NCBI GenBank assembly: GCA_015680685.1
Contig: MNCI01003390.1
Location: 56,030 to 120,029, forward strand
Length of the DNA: 64,000 nt
From: Gnetum montanum
Taxonomy: Eukaryota > Streptophyta > Gnetopsida > Gnetales > Gnetaceae
Direction: 5' to 3'
Each line of letters starts with the position of its first letter. Position 1 is the stretch's first letter. The notes under the pieces were generated by a model, which ran no database searches, had not been told where the DNA came from, and worked only from the letters and a program-made list of their open reading frames with translations. The position numbers and the translations under genes are program-made. Of this stretch, positions 33,463 through 46,355 are shown in pieces.

Positions 33463-35620
33463 GGATTTTCACTTTGTTGTAGGCATCTAACACATCAATA
33501 ATAGGTTGCCACACCTCTTTTCCTTGTTGGATTTGTTGAAGGGTCTCATTTTCTTTTGCCTTAGCCATCTGGATGTGTTTTTTATTAACTTCCTTTTGTA
33601 GGCCAACCTGAACTTTGTAGTGGTTCTTGACTTTCTCAAATTTGAGAGCCTCATTCTTTCAGGCAACAATCTCAATCATATATTTTTGGCATAAGGTGTG
33701 GACTTCCTCCATAGAGAGATTTTTATTCTCCACTTCCAATCAAGTGTTTATCTTGGCTAGCTGCTCTTGCTATTGATGGATGAATTCTTGCATTTGCTAT
33801 TTCTGTACATCAATATTCTGTAGGCAATGATTCTCTACGGTCAGCATCTTATTCTCTAGGTGTGTCTGGATCAAGTCCTTATGAATTGAATATGTCTTAG
33901 CCTCGGCCACGGATGAGTCAAAGACAGTTGTCACCATCTTTGCCTCAACCTATTTAAATTTTTCCTGAAGCTATTGAAAAGCGTCATTTTCTTATCAGTG
34001 TAGGGTTGAGAAGTGCGAGATTGGTAAGGTGGGCTCTTAATTCGGCAACCTCCACAACCAAGTGTTGGTTTTGTGCTTAAGTCATTTTGAGTTGCCCTTC
34101 TAGAATGATGCATTTACCCTTTGCTTCAAGTAGCTCTAACTAGGTTGCAATGATGTTATCTAGAAAATCAAAGATATCTAGAATCAGTTGCCCGATTCCC
34201 ACCATTTGGCCTAGCAATTCCTTATGCTAGGCTACACTCAATCAACTGCTAACAGTCCCTATGAACATTTGCACATCTCTAAGTGCAGAAACGTTTGGTA
34301 TAGATGTTGTAGGTGCATTCAATACTTTGGCGATCCGATCAACAACCACTTCTGTTGTGGTCTCCTATCCTTGGTGTTGCATCACCAAGACAGTTGCCCC
34401 TTCATACTTCTCTAAGCACACCAAAAAGGTAGCAACATTCTCAGAGATTTCTGGGAATTGCTGTTATTGCGAGAGAGACACTATTACCTATGGGCCACTA
34501 GGATTCAATCTCCTGGGTATTGTGTTCTTTGGGTTAAGAATATTGGCCCACTTCCCTCCATTTGACTAATTATTTTAGCCACTTCATTGAGGTGACTCAT
34601 TGCAAGATAGTACACAAATGGATCCCTGCCATTTGTTTGTGTTTGCTGCTCCTACTCACGTAAGAGTTACTCTCAGATGTTGCACAAGCATTTAATGGCT
34701 ACATGGGCCTTCAACATTGTTTCTTGAGTAGGTGGTGGAGGTGGTGGTTGTTGCTCCTCTTTTTTGGACATTGCAGGGGCCTTGTCTTTCATCATCTTAG
34801 ACTAGGAGGCAATGAGAGTATACCTGATTATGTCATTCGCATAGCAGACTATCCCTACCTTCTTACAGAGTTTTCTGATAAGGCAAGAAAATGGTAGGGT
34901 TTTCCTTCCACATTCATTTTCCTTAAAACACTTTTCAATCTCTAGATATATTAATTGTGGAAGGTTAATAGGAAATTTTTTGATTAAGGTGGCATATGCT
35001 TGAGTGAAGAAAGCAGTTACCATGTTGGGCCTCACTGTTGGATTGAGGTGATAAGCCACTATCTTGAAGATATGCTCTTCGTTGATGTAAGCGTGCCAAA
35101 CTCCTTGCAGTCAACCCCATAACACCGTGGGTGCACTTCCTTTTTGCCTTTAGGTCTGCATGCGTGGAGATCTTTGCCAGATGAGTGCTAGAATTAGGTA
35201 GACCAAGAGCCTGTGCAATAGCTTCTACTGAGTAGGACACATGAATGTCCTTGATTTTCACAGTGGCTCCTACCTTTCTACTATTCCAAAAGGGATATGT
35301 CTCTCCCATGTACCACTCCCCACTAGAAGTGATGATTGGCCACATGGGCGAGTTTTGCAACTACATTTTGACTTCTAGTGGATTATTTTCCAAGAATGGT
35401 CCAAAGTTCAATTCTTGGAGTACTGAGCATTGGACATCATGAGGCCTGATTGTGTCAAGGTAGGCTTGTGTGAATGTGACCTCAAGTCTTGGTATGGGAC
35501 CTAGTGCCTCTCCTTTTTAAGACTATTTAGTCACAGCCTCTTCCTCGGGAATTTGTCAAACAGATTCAACTTTAGGCTCCTTTTGAAGAGGTTCATTGTG
35601 TGAGCTTATGCTACCTGCTG
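33463..35620 (-). pseudogene. Extra ORF downstream of pol in element C (plant transposon-protein-like domain plus coiled coil)
   Basis: The ORF occupies the place where Athila elements carry their envelope-like ORF. The N-terminal part (about 35450-34800) has WNSRKVGATV, IKDIHVSYSVEAIAQALGLP and, later, LPFSCLIRKLCKKVGI. From memory these match the domain annotated as putative plant transposon protein (Transposase_32), common in plant Ty3/gypsy relics. A proline run of six residues lies near 34740. From about 34200 to 33463 the frame is a heptad-rich coiled coil (LEAKGKCIILEGQL, LVVEVAELRAHLTNL, LENKMLTVENHCLQN). No signal peptide or membrane anchor was seen. Stops are largely TAG/TAA/TGA at Gln or Arg positions; at least two frameshifts. 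Confidence 0.6.
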
Positions 35621-37719
35621 CTGGGCTTGTTCTTGTTCTTGTCTTCCAACTTTAGGTCGTTTGTCCCTTGGTTGTGATGGTTCTCCTTCCTATGGTTGTT
35701 TTGGTCTTAATGCCAACTGTGATGACAACATGACCAAGGGTTAGCATTAAATGTGTAACTTGAAACAATTAGGATATCTTATCTCTTTAGGAAAGTTATA
35801 CTTTGCTAAGTTGTGATCATGGTTGATTTGATCGTTTCAATTATTATTTTATTCTTATTTTAATATTAATAATTAATTTTAGATTTACTGGAGTTTGTTG
35901 GAAGGGTTAAACTCTCAAAAATTGATGGTTTAATGTTATTCTATTCATTAACCCTTTGGGGGAGTTAGAAAAATTTTGAAAACTTTTTGTTAGAAACCTT
36001 AAGATTTGTGGCCCCCACAACTAAGAGGTTACCTCTGGTAGCTACAGGATCAAAGAATGGAGTGATTTGGAAAAATGGTGTCAAAGTTATGGGCTCTAGA
36101 AGGTTTTGGGCTTTGAAAAATTACAAAAACTCTCCTCTCATTTTGAAGCAAATGACGAAAAATTTCAAAGTATTAGGTGGTATTTATAAGATTTTTGCGC
36201 TGCATCGACTGGACCTAATCAACGTAGCTAAGTGCGTTGACTAGGCCTAATTGACGCAACTATTAATCACCATTGAATTTTTCAAAGTAATGACAAACAA
36301 GGATTTCCCACATGAAATGGGGGTCCAATTGAAGTCTAAAAAGCCATGAACATGATGAAAATATTAGAAGAGGATGTTGACATTTAGAAAATGGAGAAAT
36401 GATTTGAGAATGAAATTTGATGAAGAAAAATGCCTTAAGGAGCACATAGTTGGATGCATGATGGAGCGCATGAAATATTTGATTATAGCAATATCTAAGG
36501 GTAAGATACTTAACTAAACAGACCATGAGATATGCAAATGGGTCCTCCCCATAGAAACACATGCCCTTTTTGCCCTTGCATAACCTCAGCTAAGGAGTCT
36601 ATGGATCCCATAGTTGATTAATGGTTATAAAAAGTTAAAGGACCAACTTGGAGAATCTATTTAGGAATTTCAATACATCAAACTAAGACATTGGGTGAAA
36701 ATATGGATAACTGATAGTGAGGTGAGTTATGGAAGCATTGATGGATGATGGAGAAAGTGGAATGGAGTTCCCAGTCCTAGTCACATGATGTCCCTTGTGG
36801 AATTCATGGTTAAATGACATGATAGAGTCCAACCTTAGTCTATACCAAAACCAACCATTTTCAGTAACTTCGCATCGCTACTCTAGGACCGGTCCATCCC
36901 CTCGAGACACAAGAATGCTCCCACGGACAACCACTATTCCTTATTTGAGAAGAAAAGAAAAATAGGAAGTGAGAAAGGGCCTTAGTTAGAGGAGATCTTT
37001 AGGCATGGGTAACATGCCTTTCTAGTCCCATAACTAGTGCTTGTAGCCCATATATTTTAAGGGGTGTGCTTTGAATTCCCATCATGTTTTTTTTTGTTTG
37101 GAATCTTTAGATGAGAACGACACCATGTAAAGACTTATTCAACTTCCTATTATTGGTCAACATGGAATGGTAAGAAACCCATGAAAAACACACATGCATT
37201 CAAGATGGTAGAAGGTACAAAGAGCTATGAATCCCCTTGAAGTCACATCCTTTTCAAACCTTTGAATCTTTTGCAAGTTTGGAAACTACCAAGGTTACAA
37301 GTTCGTTAAGGTTTTATTAATGAAAAAGGGACCTCATATACCCAAAACAAGGAAAACCATAGAGTTTATGGATGGGTGGATGACATGGACTCATTGCTTA
37401 TTTCATGATAAAGAAACTAGTCTTAGTTAGCATTCATCAAAATTCCAAAATAGAAACCAGACATTAGCAATCAAAAATATTAAGTACAAACCACCATTAG
37501 CAACAGCTACAACACCATTGTGTCGTGTTGGCAATAAGGCATTTTTATTAGAAAATAAGAAAAATTCACATCAAAATAAGGAAAAATATAAAAGAAATTA
37601 TAGAATATACTAATGATGTTGTAAAACAAAAAATTGGAAAAATTAATAAAGTAAAAACAAAAATGATATAAAAACAAAGAAAGTGTAAAACAAAAAAGTA
37701 GAAAAAGTACGAAGCCACT
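35621..37719 (-). other. Non-coding spacer between integrase and the extra ORF of element C
   Basis: It matches E (5690-7100) and parts of A and B, including the AAGGGGTGTGCTTTGAATTC block near 37057. The segment 35740-36480 has no counterpart that I could find in A or B. No gene. Confidence 0.6.
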
Positions 37720-38960
37720 TAATAGATTAGCATGGATGGCCATCTCCCCCACGACTAAGTTGAAAGGAGGAGATTTGAAAGATTGATCATGGTTGTCCAT
37801 CTATTGAGGTGTTACTTCCACTAGCTTGCTTGGGTTCATGAAAAGGTTTTACTTGTTACATGTTGACTAACTACCTTTTGTTTAGGCTCTCAGGTTTGTA
37901 AATTAACATGGCCCCAAAAGGAAACGTTTCATGAATGATGTAAGGTCCTTCCCACAATGTCTGGAACTTAGTTAGTTGAGGTACGTGTGTGGGGTTCCAG
38001 TAGAGAACCTTATCTCCAGGATGAAATTTGACTTTCCTTATTCTTAGGTCATGTCATTGCTTGCTAAATGCCTTGTGCACTTCGTTGAAGGATAGGGCTG
38101 CTAATCTGTTTTCATGTAGCATGTTAAGGTTAATCAATCATTCTCTTTGTGCTAGACTTAAGTCAAGATCTAGATCACATGCTATTGAAAGTGTATGAAG
38201 CTTCAATTGAATAGGAAGTGTTGGTAATTTCCCATACACTAGCTCATAGGGAGAGTAGCCTATAAGGAGTTTCCATGTTGAGCGGTAGCCTTAGAAGACA
38301 TCGTTGAGTTTTGTGCTCCAATCCCTCCTATATTTGCTAACAGTTTTTGTTAAGATCTTTGTAATCTCCCTATTAGTAACCTTTGCTTGACCATTGGCTT
38401 GGGGTTGGTAGGGTGTTATTAATTTATGTTCAACCCTTAAGTGTTTCATGAGCTTGCAAAAAGTGTTGCCTGTGAAATGGGTTCCATTGTTAGAAATCAA
38501 TGCACATCACACCCCAAACTTGTTTACAACAGTTTGTTGTACAAACCATGCAACAGTCGATGATGTATAGTTGACGACGACGATTACTTCTACCCATTTT
38601 GTGCAGTGATCAACAATGACGATTATGTATGTCTTTCCATTTAACATGGGTGTGATGGAACCCATGAAGTTGATGCCCTATATGTCAAAGGGTTACAGTG
38701 GTTGGATCCACTGTTGAGGTCCCTCCATTCGAGCGGTCGTCCCATCATCTCGTTGACAATGTTCATAAGAGCGGATAAATTGGTGGGTGTCCTTGAAGAT
38801 TGTTTACCAATAATACCCTACCATCAAGATCTTGATGGTCATGCATCTCTTAGCAAAGTGGCCCCCACGAGGAACCTCATGTGCATTCTAGAGAATGTGT
38901 AGTTGATCAGCATCAGGTACATACCAACAAACTAGGCAATTGGTGCATACCTTGTAAAGG
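37720..38960 (-). pseudogene. integrase of element C (catalytic Asp residues lost)
   Basis: The core reads GINFMGS (about 38678-38658), where E and B have GIDFMG, and ISNNGTHFTG (38497-38468), where B has ISDNG. The Glu in NREITKIL remains. The C-terminal segment extends to about 37720 and ends with the GEM...H-like sequence. The zinc-finger part (38960-38750) is degenerate. Both Asp-to-Asn changes are G-to-A on the coding strand. Confidence 0.8.
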
Positions 38961-38999
38961 TATCTATTAATTTCCGTGAAGTGTTTGGCCTAATGAAGA

Positions 39000-39665
39000 A
39001 ACTGTTGTTTCTTTTTGTAGTCAAGATCTTGTGTCATCTCTTGAGTGAGAAGATAAATGAGGATGCCATCATATCATTTTGGTTCTACGGGAACTTGTTC
39101 ATTTATTGCACCCATAAAGAGAAGTTCATCAGAAAATTAATTAGAGAGTGGGCTCTTCTCTTTGTTATCCCATCATAATCAAGACAAGTAATTACTGACC
39201 ATATTCTCTATCCCCTTTTGATCTACCATTGTAAGATCAAACTCCTAGAAGATCACTAACCACCATATGACAAGGGGGCTCACCGTTAGCTTATTCATTA
39301 GGAAGTGAATTGCACTATGGTCAGTGTGCACAAACACTTTGTGTTCAAGCACATAGTGCCTGAACTTCTCTAAAGTGTACACCACCATCATTAGTTGTTT
39401 TTCCATTGTGGTGTAATTCAATTGTGCATCCACAATTCTTCAACTTGCACAATGGATGTAATATGGATGTTTTTTATTGTCCAATTATGTAAGCACAACT
39501 CCCAAGCATCATTTGATGCGTTTGCCATGATATGAAATGGTCTAGACTCATTAGGTGCTTGTAGAATTAGAGTCTCTACCAAATTCTCCTTAAGGCTATG
39601 GAATGTATTTTTGCATTTCTTTGTCCAAATGAATGGAGCATTTTTCTTTATTAACTCAACCAACG
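39000..39665 (-). pseudogene. RNase H region of element C
   Basis: VELIKKNAPFIWTKKC opens the connection domain at 39663. QLNYTTMEKQLMMVVYTLEKF (split here as QLNYTT and EKQLMMVVY), then HTDHSAIHFLMNK, occur at 39433-39290 and match the Ty3 RNase H core. Stops and frameshifts separate the segments. Confidence 0.75.
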
Positions 39666-40440
39666 GTTTTGTGATTTTAGAGAAATTCTCTATAAATCAC
39701 TAGTAGTAGCCAGTGTGTCCAAGGAATGACCAAACATCTTTAATGATTTTCAGTTGGTGAGTTATTCCTTAAATGACCCTTATCTTTTCAGGGTCCACCT
39801 CAATCCTTGCTTGAGAAATTTTGTGCCCTAGTACAATTTTCTCCTAAACCATTAGATGGCTCTCCTACCAATTGAGCTAAAGATTCATCTCCACACACCT
39901 TTTAAGCACTTGCTCAAGGTGCTTCAAGGCTTGCTCAAATGTGGTGTCATAGGTGGAGAATTCATCCATGAAGACTTCCACCCTACAATCAATTTGTTGT
40001 TGAAAAATGCTCAAGACCAAGCATTGGAATGTTGTAGGAGCATTTCACAAAACAAAAGGCATCTTTTGATATGCAAAAGGTTCCCAAGGACTCTTAAATG
40101 TTGTTTTGGCCTAATCCTCTAGCATGATCTGGATTTGGTTATAGCCACATCTAGAAAGTTGTAATAGTAATACCTAGATATAGTATCCAAAACTTGATCC
40201 ACAAATCGAAATGGAAAGTGATCTTTGAATGTTGCCATATTCAATAGGCAGAAGTTGATGCAGACCCACGACTTGCCACCTTTCTTTGTAATAATGATGA
40301 GTGGGCTAACCCACTTACTATTCACAATGGAATAGAGAAGCCCCACCTTGAGAAGTTGTTCAATTTTCTCTTTGACGATCTGCTTCAATTTGGGGTCCAA
40401 CTGCCACTGCGGCTACCCCTTTGGCTTCATGGTTGGATCA
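39666..40440 (-). pseudogene. reverse transcriptase of element C (active site FMDE)
   Basis: The N-terminal part (40400-40119) has PKLKQIVKEKIEQLLKVG, then ITKKGGKSWVCINF, then HFPFRFVDQVLDTI. The catalytic motif at 39972-39961 reads FMDE rather than the Athila-type FMDD seen in B, followed by F-S-T-Y. The thumb follows toward 39700 with several frameshifts. Confidence 0.8.
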
Positions 40441-40899
40441 GTGTAGATATGATGCTAGCATATCCTAGGATCAATCCCTGTGAGTTTAGGATATGACTAA
40501 TTAAAGATTGTTGGTCATTTTTTGACCACCTTCAATAACATCTGTTTCTGTTCAAGAGCAAGATTTACATTAATGATTATCGGCTTACCATTTTTCAAAA
40601 ATGCATACTCCATGTAGAGTTTTCAACTCTAAGGGCTCTTGTTTAAAATTTTTAGCGATTTTCAACTATCCCCAATTGGTATTATCATTTGCATCACTAG
40701 AGATTGGTGATGAACTTGCTCTAGTCCATCCATGCTTTCAATATAAGTACATGTTAAGTTCTTAGTAGGTTTCATGCAAAGTGTGTTGCTTCCAATATTA
40801 GATGTCAACCACTAGGTTCCCTCTTGTTTTGTGGCTCCTACATATAGGAACCTTTGAATATCTGCATCATGTGCACACTGCCTGCATGTAGAAATGAAT

Positions 40900-41410
40900 G
40901 CTCTTTTCATGGACTAGAGTTTTTACACGTAGTTGCACCCTGTATCACTATACACGATGCATGGAATTCACTTGTTCTTAATCTTTCTGAATGCATTTTC
41001 CTTGAAAATTTCCAGAAAAAGATCTCTGATGCCCATTTTTTCATCAATAGTGCTCAACCAAGCCTTTCCCATAATGATTGGAAAGTTTCCCTTGCAATTA
41101 TCAACTTTGATTAGGAGGAAATCCCATAAATAGTGGTCTTAATATCTTCTATCAATCCTAATGGATTAGTGATGGACTGATCTACTAGTTCTAAATGGAT
41201 GTTGCTCTTCTTAAGAGGAGGCAGGTTCCAGGCATTGTACATTTCATGAGAAATCAAATTAACTCCAGAACCTGATTCAAGAAGAGCTTTGAATGACTCA
41301 TTCCAAGAAATTTGCAAATAGATGAGAGGACTTTCAGGGTTAGCTCTTTTCGTATGAAGGTTTCCAACCTTGATCCAATCAGATACAATGTGGGTGAACA
41401 TAACTGTGTG
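40900..41410 (-). pseudogene. protease of element C (catalytic Asp replaced)
   Basis: IKVGNLHTKRANPESPLIYL leads into LLESGSGVNLIS at about 41285-41250; the usual DSG is ESG. MYNAWNLPPLKKSNIHLELV follows, as in A and B. The rest of the domain is frameshifted after 41111. Confidence 0.75.
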
Positions 41411-43857
41411 GATCTTGGGAGGCGGTTAGTTTGAAGGGCTCTAGAAAGGAATGGATGCAAAGGACGAAGGAGATACCAGACAACCAACTACATAAGTATG
41501 TGAGGGTTTAGTAGGGCTATTGGTTTGGAAGAATAGTCTTTTATAAGATCTTGGTTTTGAACCACTAGACTGAGGAGTCGGCTATAAGTTAACAACCTTA
41601 GTAGCATTACGTTGTTGCAGTTGGGCTAGAAGCTTACCCTACATGGATGGAGCAAGTGGTAATTAGGTTCAAGGTGGAGGAGCATGTGCTGAAGGATGAA
41701 GAGGATGATAGGAATATGGGGTTTTCCCTCTAGTATATGGAGAATGACTTCTATAATACTCTCAAGGGCAGTAGTGACGTTGAAAAAAAGTATGACTAGA
41801 AGAGTCACGTGAAGACATTGGTTGTTGAACATAGTACCCATACGAATCTAGCTGCCTATAAGGGTACTGCTACCTTGGTGGTGGCATCCCCCACAACTAT
41901 GGATGTTACCACTACTGGTATTACTCATATGGTTGTGGTGGAACTCCACTTGGATGTCAAGCTTATTGTTGTTGATGGAACTAACTTGGATTGCCTTGAG
42001 GATAAGGTAATCTTCTAGGTGCTTGCCTTCTTGCCAGTCTAGGATTCAGTGCATACATCCTAGACTCCTTCATGTGTGACACGATAGGGAAACATCCTTT
42101 AGGATGTTTGTATTGGTAGATGTTACATCCACCATCGTTATCTAATTTTGACTTCACAACCTCTTCTACTGCAGCAGCTTTTCCTTTATTCCTTTGGTAA
42201 GCACATTTAGCTTCTTTCCTTCTCCTACAATCACGATCACTACTTTGTTCTTTGGATTCTTCTATAATTTTCATAGCAATTTGGAATTTTTTATCCAATG
42301 AGTCCCATAATTTATCAACCTTGATCGATATATTGAAAATAGATTTTTGAATTGGTAAGATTTTTTGCTACACCACCTCATCAAGTGGTATCTCCTCCTC
42401 GTTGTCGCAAAATCAGACCTCCATTTTTCTAATGAAAGGATCCTTGTTATATTCCTTAGCACTTTCTTGTTTCCTCAGCTCTTCTTCTTCTCTTACTACT
42501 TGCTACATCAGCCTTTGGATCTGATGGACTCTAAGTTCTGATAGTTTTCCTTGGGCATAAACCCTAAGAATTCTTCTTGTTTATGATCTAAGTTCATTTA
42601 TGAACTGGCGAAGTTGTTCACTTTGAGAATAATCATGACCAGGGCATTGGTGTATGAGAGAATAGTATCTGCCCATGGTAGCATCCAAGGGTTCATGTGT
42701 TCCTTGCTTCCATCCTTGGATCTACCTTCTTAGATGAGACACTTGAGAGTATGTTTGATATTTATCATTGAACAGCTTGAGCATTGTACTCCACCTACGG
42801 ATGGATTCTGGCTTTAAGGACTAATACCAGCTTTTTGCTTCTTTGATGAGTGTTCTGGGAAATAGCTTTAATTTTTTCCAATCATTTTCAATATTTTGTG
42901 TGGCACATGAATTGTGAAAGGCTTGAAAATTTGTTTGCAAATCAGCATTATATCCCCCCCTCAAATCTTGGGATATTGTTCATGTCAAGTCACTTGATTC
43001 GACTATCTTTCACATGCCTGGTTGAAATTTTTATTACCTCTACAATATTTAGCATGCTCTAAGTTGCTAGCAAAGGCTCATTATCATCATTATTTTGATG
43101 ATGCCTATGATGTTCTTTACTACCCCTTCGTTCATGGCAAGCTTGGTGATCATTATTGTCTCATTATTCAACTTCATCACAGTTGTCCTTTTTGTGACAT
43201 CCATTAGAACCAGAAGAGGAAGAAGAAGATGTAGACTAAGAGGGCAAAGAGGGAGGAGGATTGTCACCACCATGGTGTCTACCACCTCCTCTATGCTTGT
43301 TGCAGCCATGTTCGTCAACTTTCTTATCATCTTGATGCTTGCCTAAGCCCCTACTTTGACATCCACTTTTGCTTGAACCTGGATTGTTGATAGTGGACTA
43401 TAGCTTCAAGTTCAAGCCTTGATCACCAATATTAAGGGGTGGAGAATCTTCATGTTTAGAAACCCTATAGGGGGATCCTCATTGTTGTTTTGGTTGAGCA
43501 AGAACAAGGGATTGGTGAACTGTTTCCCTTTCAAAGCCTCATAGTGCTTCTCCTGGTGTCGATCTCTCCTACGTTGTGTTTCAGTGGACAATAGTCCAGG
43601 TAGTCATGGTCATGCACAACATACTCTTCTTGAAGATCCTGGATGCCTAACCTCCTAAGAGTTTGGAGTAGCATCCTGGGCACAGATCGATCGTGAGGCA
43701 TTACAATGTTGCCCTCCATATCTCATAACTATAGTTGTTCATCTTGATGCAAGATGAAGGTGAAGTTAGACATATACTCATCTGGATGAGTATATACCAC
43801 CCTGCATTCTTGAGGCACTAGCAATTTAGTATCATTGCACTTGTGAGAAGAAGACAT
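41411..43857 (-). pseudogene. gag of element C (disrupted)
   Basis: The start at 43857 is the shared MSSS ATG. The N-terminal segment has NFTFILHQDEQLQL, then MEGNIVMPHD (about 43780-43690). The capsid-like segment lies at about 42990-42560. The zinc knuckle at 42127-42092 reads CNIYQYKHPKGC, with the second Cys replaced by Tyr. A Pro/Tyr/Gln-rich linker follows. Multiple frameshifts. Confidence 0.78.
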
Positions 43858-43993
43858 TTTACAATTAGAATAAGATACTAGTGTGCTTGAATTATTATAT
43901 TTATTTTTAGAATGATTTTGGACTTAAGGGTTTGTCCAACGATGTTAATGATTATCACTATGCCTAGATAGCACATGTTTCAAACAAAAAGAG

Positions 43994-44011
43994 TCCCTGG
44001 CAATGGTGCCA
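43994..44011 (-). promoter_or_regulatory. Primer binding site of element C, tRNA-Asp type
   Basis: Read on the minus strand: TGGCACCATTGCCAGGGA. It differs from canonical TGGCGCCGTTGCCGGGGA at three positions, all transitions, one base inside the LTR end. Confidence 0.75.
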
Positions 44012-44584
44012 ATGGATGAGCAGTGAGTACCCTTATGCTCAACCATATGAATCACTAAGCATTCACACATGATCCAGTCGAATTTTGTGGACCCTTTGTC
44101 TTCTGGTACACAAGCATCTAGGAAGTGAACTTGCCCTAAAAATCATTCATTGTCTTCCCAATTACACTTGTGATATGCAAAGGTATGGTTAAGTGTAATT
44201 GAGGCGTATGATTTTCATTATTTTTATGTTTTATGTTTTTTATGCTTAAAATAAAGGATGAAAGGAATGAAGTAATTTAATTGCTAATTTAATCTAACTA
44301 ACCAATGTCTAACTAATCCTAACATAAGCATCCGGTTCCACATTCTGTGCACATCCTGAATACGTATAATGCTGCTGGGTTACTAAACGTTAAGCATTAC
44401 TAGGATTACCAAGCATCATAAGCATGCTCGAAGTGGTCATACTTATGTGCTTAATTAATTGCTATTTAATCTAGTTTAATTTAGCTTAGTTACTTAAAGC
44501 ATTAAAAGAAATTACATAAAACATTAAATGCATAAAGAAAATATATGATCTAGCCAAAGTACTACAAGGTTTATCTAAAAGCTC

Positions 44585-44640
44585 ATCTTTATTGTAGCAC
44601 ACACTACTGTGCTCAGGTACAACAGTGCTCGAATAAAGAT
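44585..44640 (-). terminator. LTR poly(A)-signal stem-loop (element C, 5' LTR)
   Basis: Perfect 9-bp arms ATCTTTATT (44585-44593) and AATAAAGAT (44632-44640) with a 38-nt loop. The hexamer AATAAA is present on both strands. Confidence 0.65.
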
Positions 44641-44833
44641 TCGTACACTCAATGACTCCTGCTGTGGGCACTTGGGAAAATATTCTAACTCTAGGGAAGA
44701 AAAACTGCAGGAGCTCTACTACACTATGACAAATATTACCATAAATATGGTGGGTGAGCATGCATTTATAGGTAAAAATAGACACTATGTTGATGGGGCC
44801 ACATCAACGCATCAAATCATGCGTTAACAAGGC

Positions 44834-44838
44834 CCAGT
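44834..44838. repeat. Target-site duplication of element B (left)
   Basis: CCAGT directly precedes TGATGAG and is repeated at 54491-54495. Confidence 0.85.
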
Positions 44839-45376
44839 TGATGAGTGGCGAGGTACTCCTACACTCAACCATACAAATACAAGTGTCTCACACACGATTC
44901 GGTTGAACTCCAAGGACTAAGTGCTTATGCACCTTAATGGAACACTTAAGGTTAATCAATCGCTGTCTTCCCAAACTTACTTGTATTGTCACGGTTTTAT
45001 GGTTAAGTAAGCTTGAGGTATATGATTTTTATATCTTTTATCTTTTTAATGTCTTATGCTAATAGGGGAGGGTGAAGAGAACTAAGTGACTAAATTTTCA
45101 TTAACTATTCACTAACTACGTTCTAATTGTTCCTAACACCTGTATCCATTCCCACTTACCGCACACATCCTAAACTAGTGCAATGCTGCTGGGATTACCA
45201 AACGCTAATCATTACTGGGTTACCATGCGCTACACACATGCTCGAAGTGGTCGTATTGAGTGCACTTAACTAGGACAGTCAAGGGTTGAGAGAGATTAAT
45301 TAACTAGGAAAGCATTTAAACATTCAACAATAATTAATTACTATTTAGCTTAGTCCATATGCTGCAAGGTTTATCA
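44839..45376 (-). repeat. 3' LTR of element B (remainder in the gap)
   Basis: It aligns base for base with 53692-54228, with mostly transition differences. It enters N just before the stem-loop position. Confidence 0.9.
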
Positions 45377-46355
45377 NNNNNNNNNNNNNNNNNNNNNNNN
45401 NNNNNNNNNNNNNNNNNNNNNNNNNNNNNNNNNNNNNNNNNNNNNNNNNNNNNNNNNNNNNNNNNNNNNNNNNNNNNNNNNNNNNNNNNNNNNNNNNNNN
45501 NNNNNNNNNNNNNNNNNNNNNNNNNNNNNNNNNNNNNNNNNNNNNNNNNNNNNNNNNNNNNNNNNNNNNNNNNNNNNNNNNNNNNNNNNNNNNNNNNNNN
45601 NNNNNNNNNNNNNNNNNNNNNNNNNNNNNNNNNNNNNNNNNNNNNNNNNNNNNNNNNNNNNNNNNNNNNNNNNNNNNNNNNNNNNNNNNNNNNNNNNNNN
45701 NNNNNNNNNNNNNNNNNNNNNNNNNNNNNNNNNNNNNNNNNNNNNNNNNNNNNNNNNNNNNNNNNNNNNNNNNNNNNNNNNNNNNNNNNNNNNNNNNNNN
45801 NNNNNNNNNNNNNNNNNNNNNNNNNNNNNNNNNNNNNNNNNNNNNNNNNNNNNNNNNNNNNNNNNNNNNNNNNNNNNNNNNNNNNNNNNNNNNNNNNNNN
45901 NNNNNNNNNNNNNNNNNNNNNNNNNNNNNNNNNNNNNNNNNNNNNNNNNNNNNNNNNNNNNNNNNNNNNNNNNNNNNNNNNNNNNNNNNNNNNNNNNNNN
46001 NNNNNNNNNNNNNNNNNNNNNNNNNNNNNNNNNNNNNNNNNNNNNNNNNNNNNNNNNNNNNNNNNNNNNNNNNNNNNNNNNNNNNNNNNNNNNNNNNNNN
46101 NNNNNNNNNNNNNNNNNNNNNNNNNNNNNNNNNNNNNNNNNNNNNNNNNNNNNNNNNNNNNNNNNNNNNNNNNNNNNNNNNNNNNNNNNNNNNNNNNNNN
46201 NNNNNNNNNNNNNNNNNNNNNNNNNNNNNNNNNNNNNNNNNNNNNNNNNNNNNNNNNNNNNNNNNNNNNNNNNNNNNNNNNNNNNNNNNNNNNNNNNNNN
46301 NNNNNNNNNNNNNNNNNNNNNNNNNNNNNNNNNNNNNNNNNNNNNNNNNNNNNNN
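45377..46355. other. Assembly gap (979 N)
   Basis: Unsequenced. It should contain about 260 bp of LTR, the polypurine tract and the end of the 3' non-coding region of element B. The length may be nominal. Confidence 1.

Larger units (their letters stand above)
44013..44838 (-). repeat. 5' LTR of element C, major part (interrupted by element B)
   Basis: It aligns with the 3' LTR from 31915. The end next to the primer site reads TGGATGAG instead of TGATGAG. TATA-like TATAAATG is at 44770-44763 and the stem-loop at 44585-44640. The LTR continues at 54496-54521 after element B, giving about 852 bp in total. Confidence 0.85.

Noticed and set aside
32504-33568. Long open frames of 320-354 codons across the first run of N on both strands
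   Set aside because: They are open only because N codons cannot be stops. The real sequence supports just a short coiled-coil tail on the minus strand above 33463.
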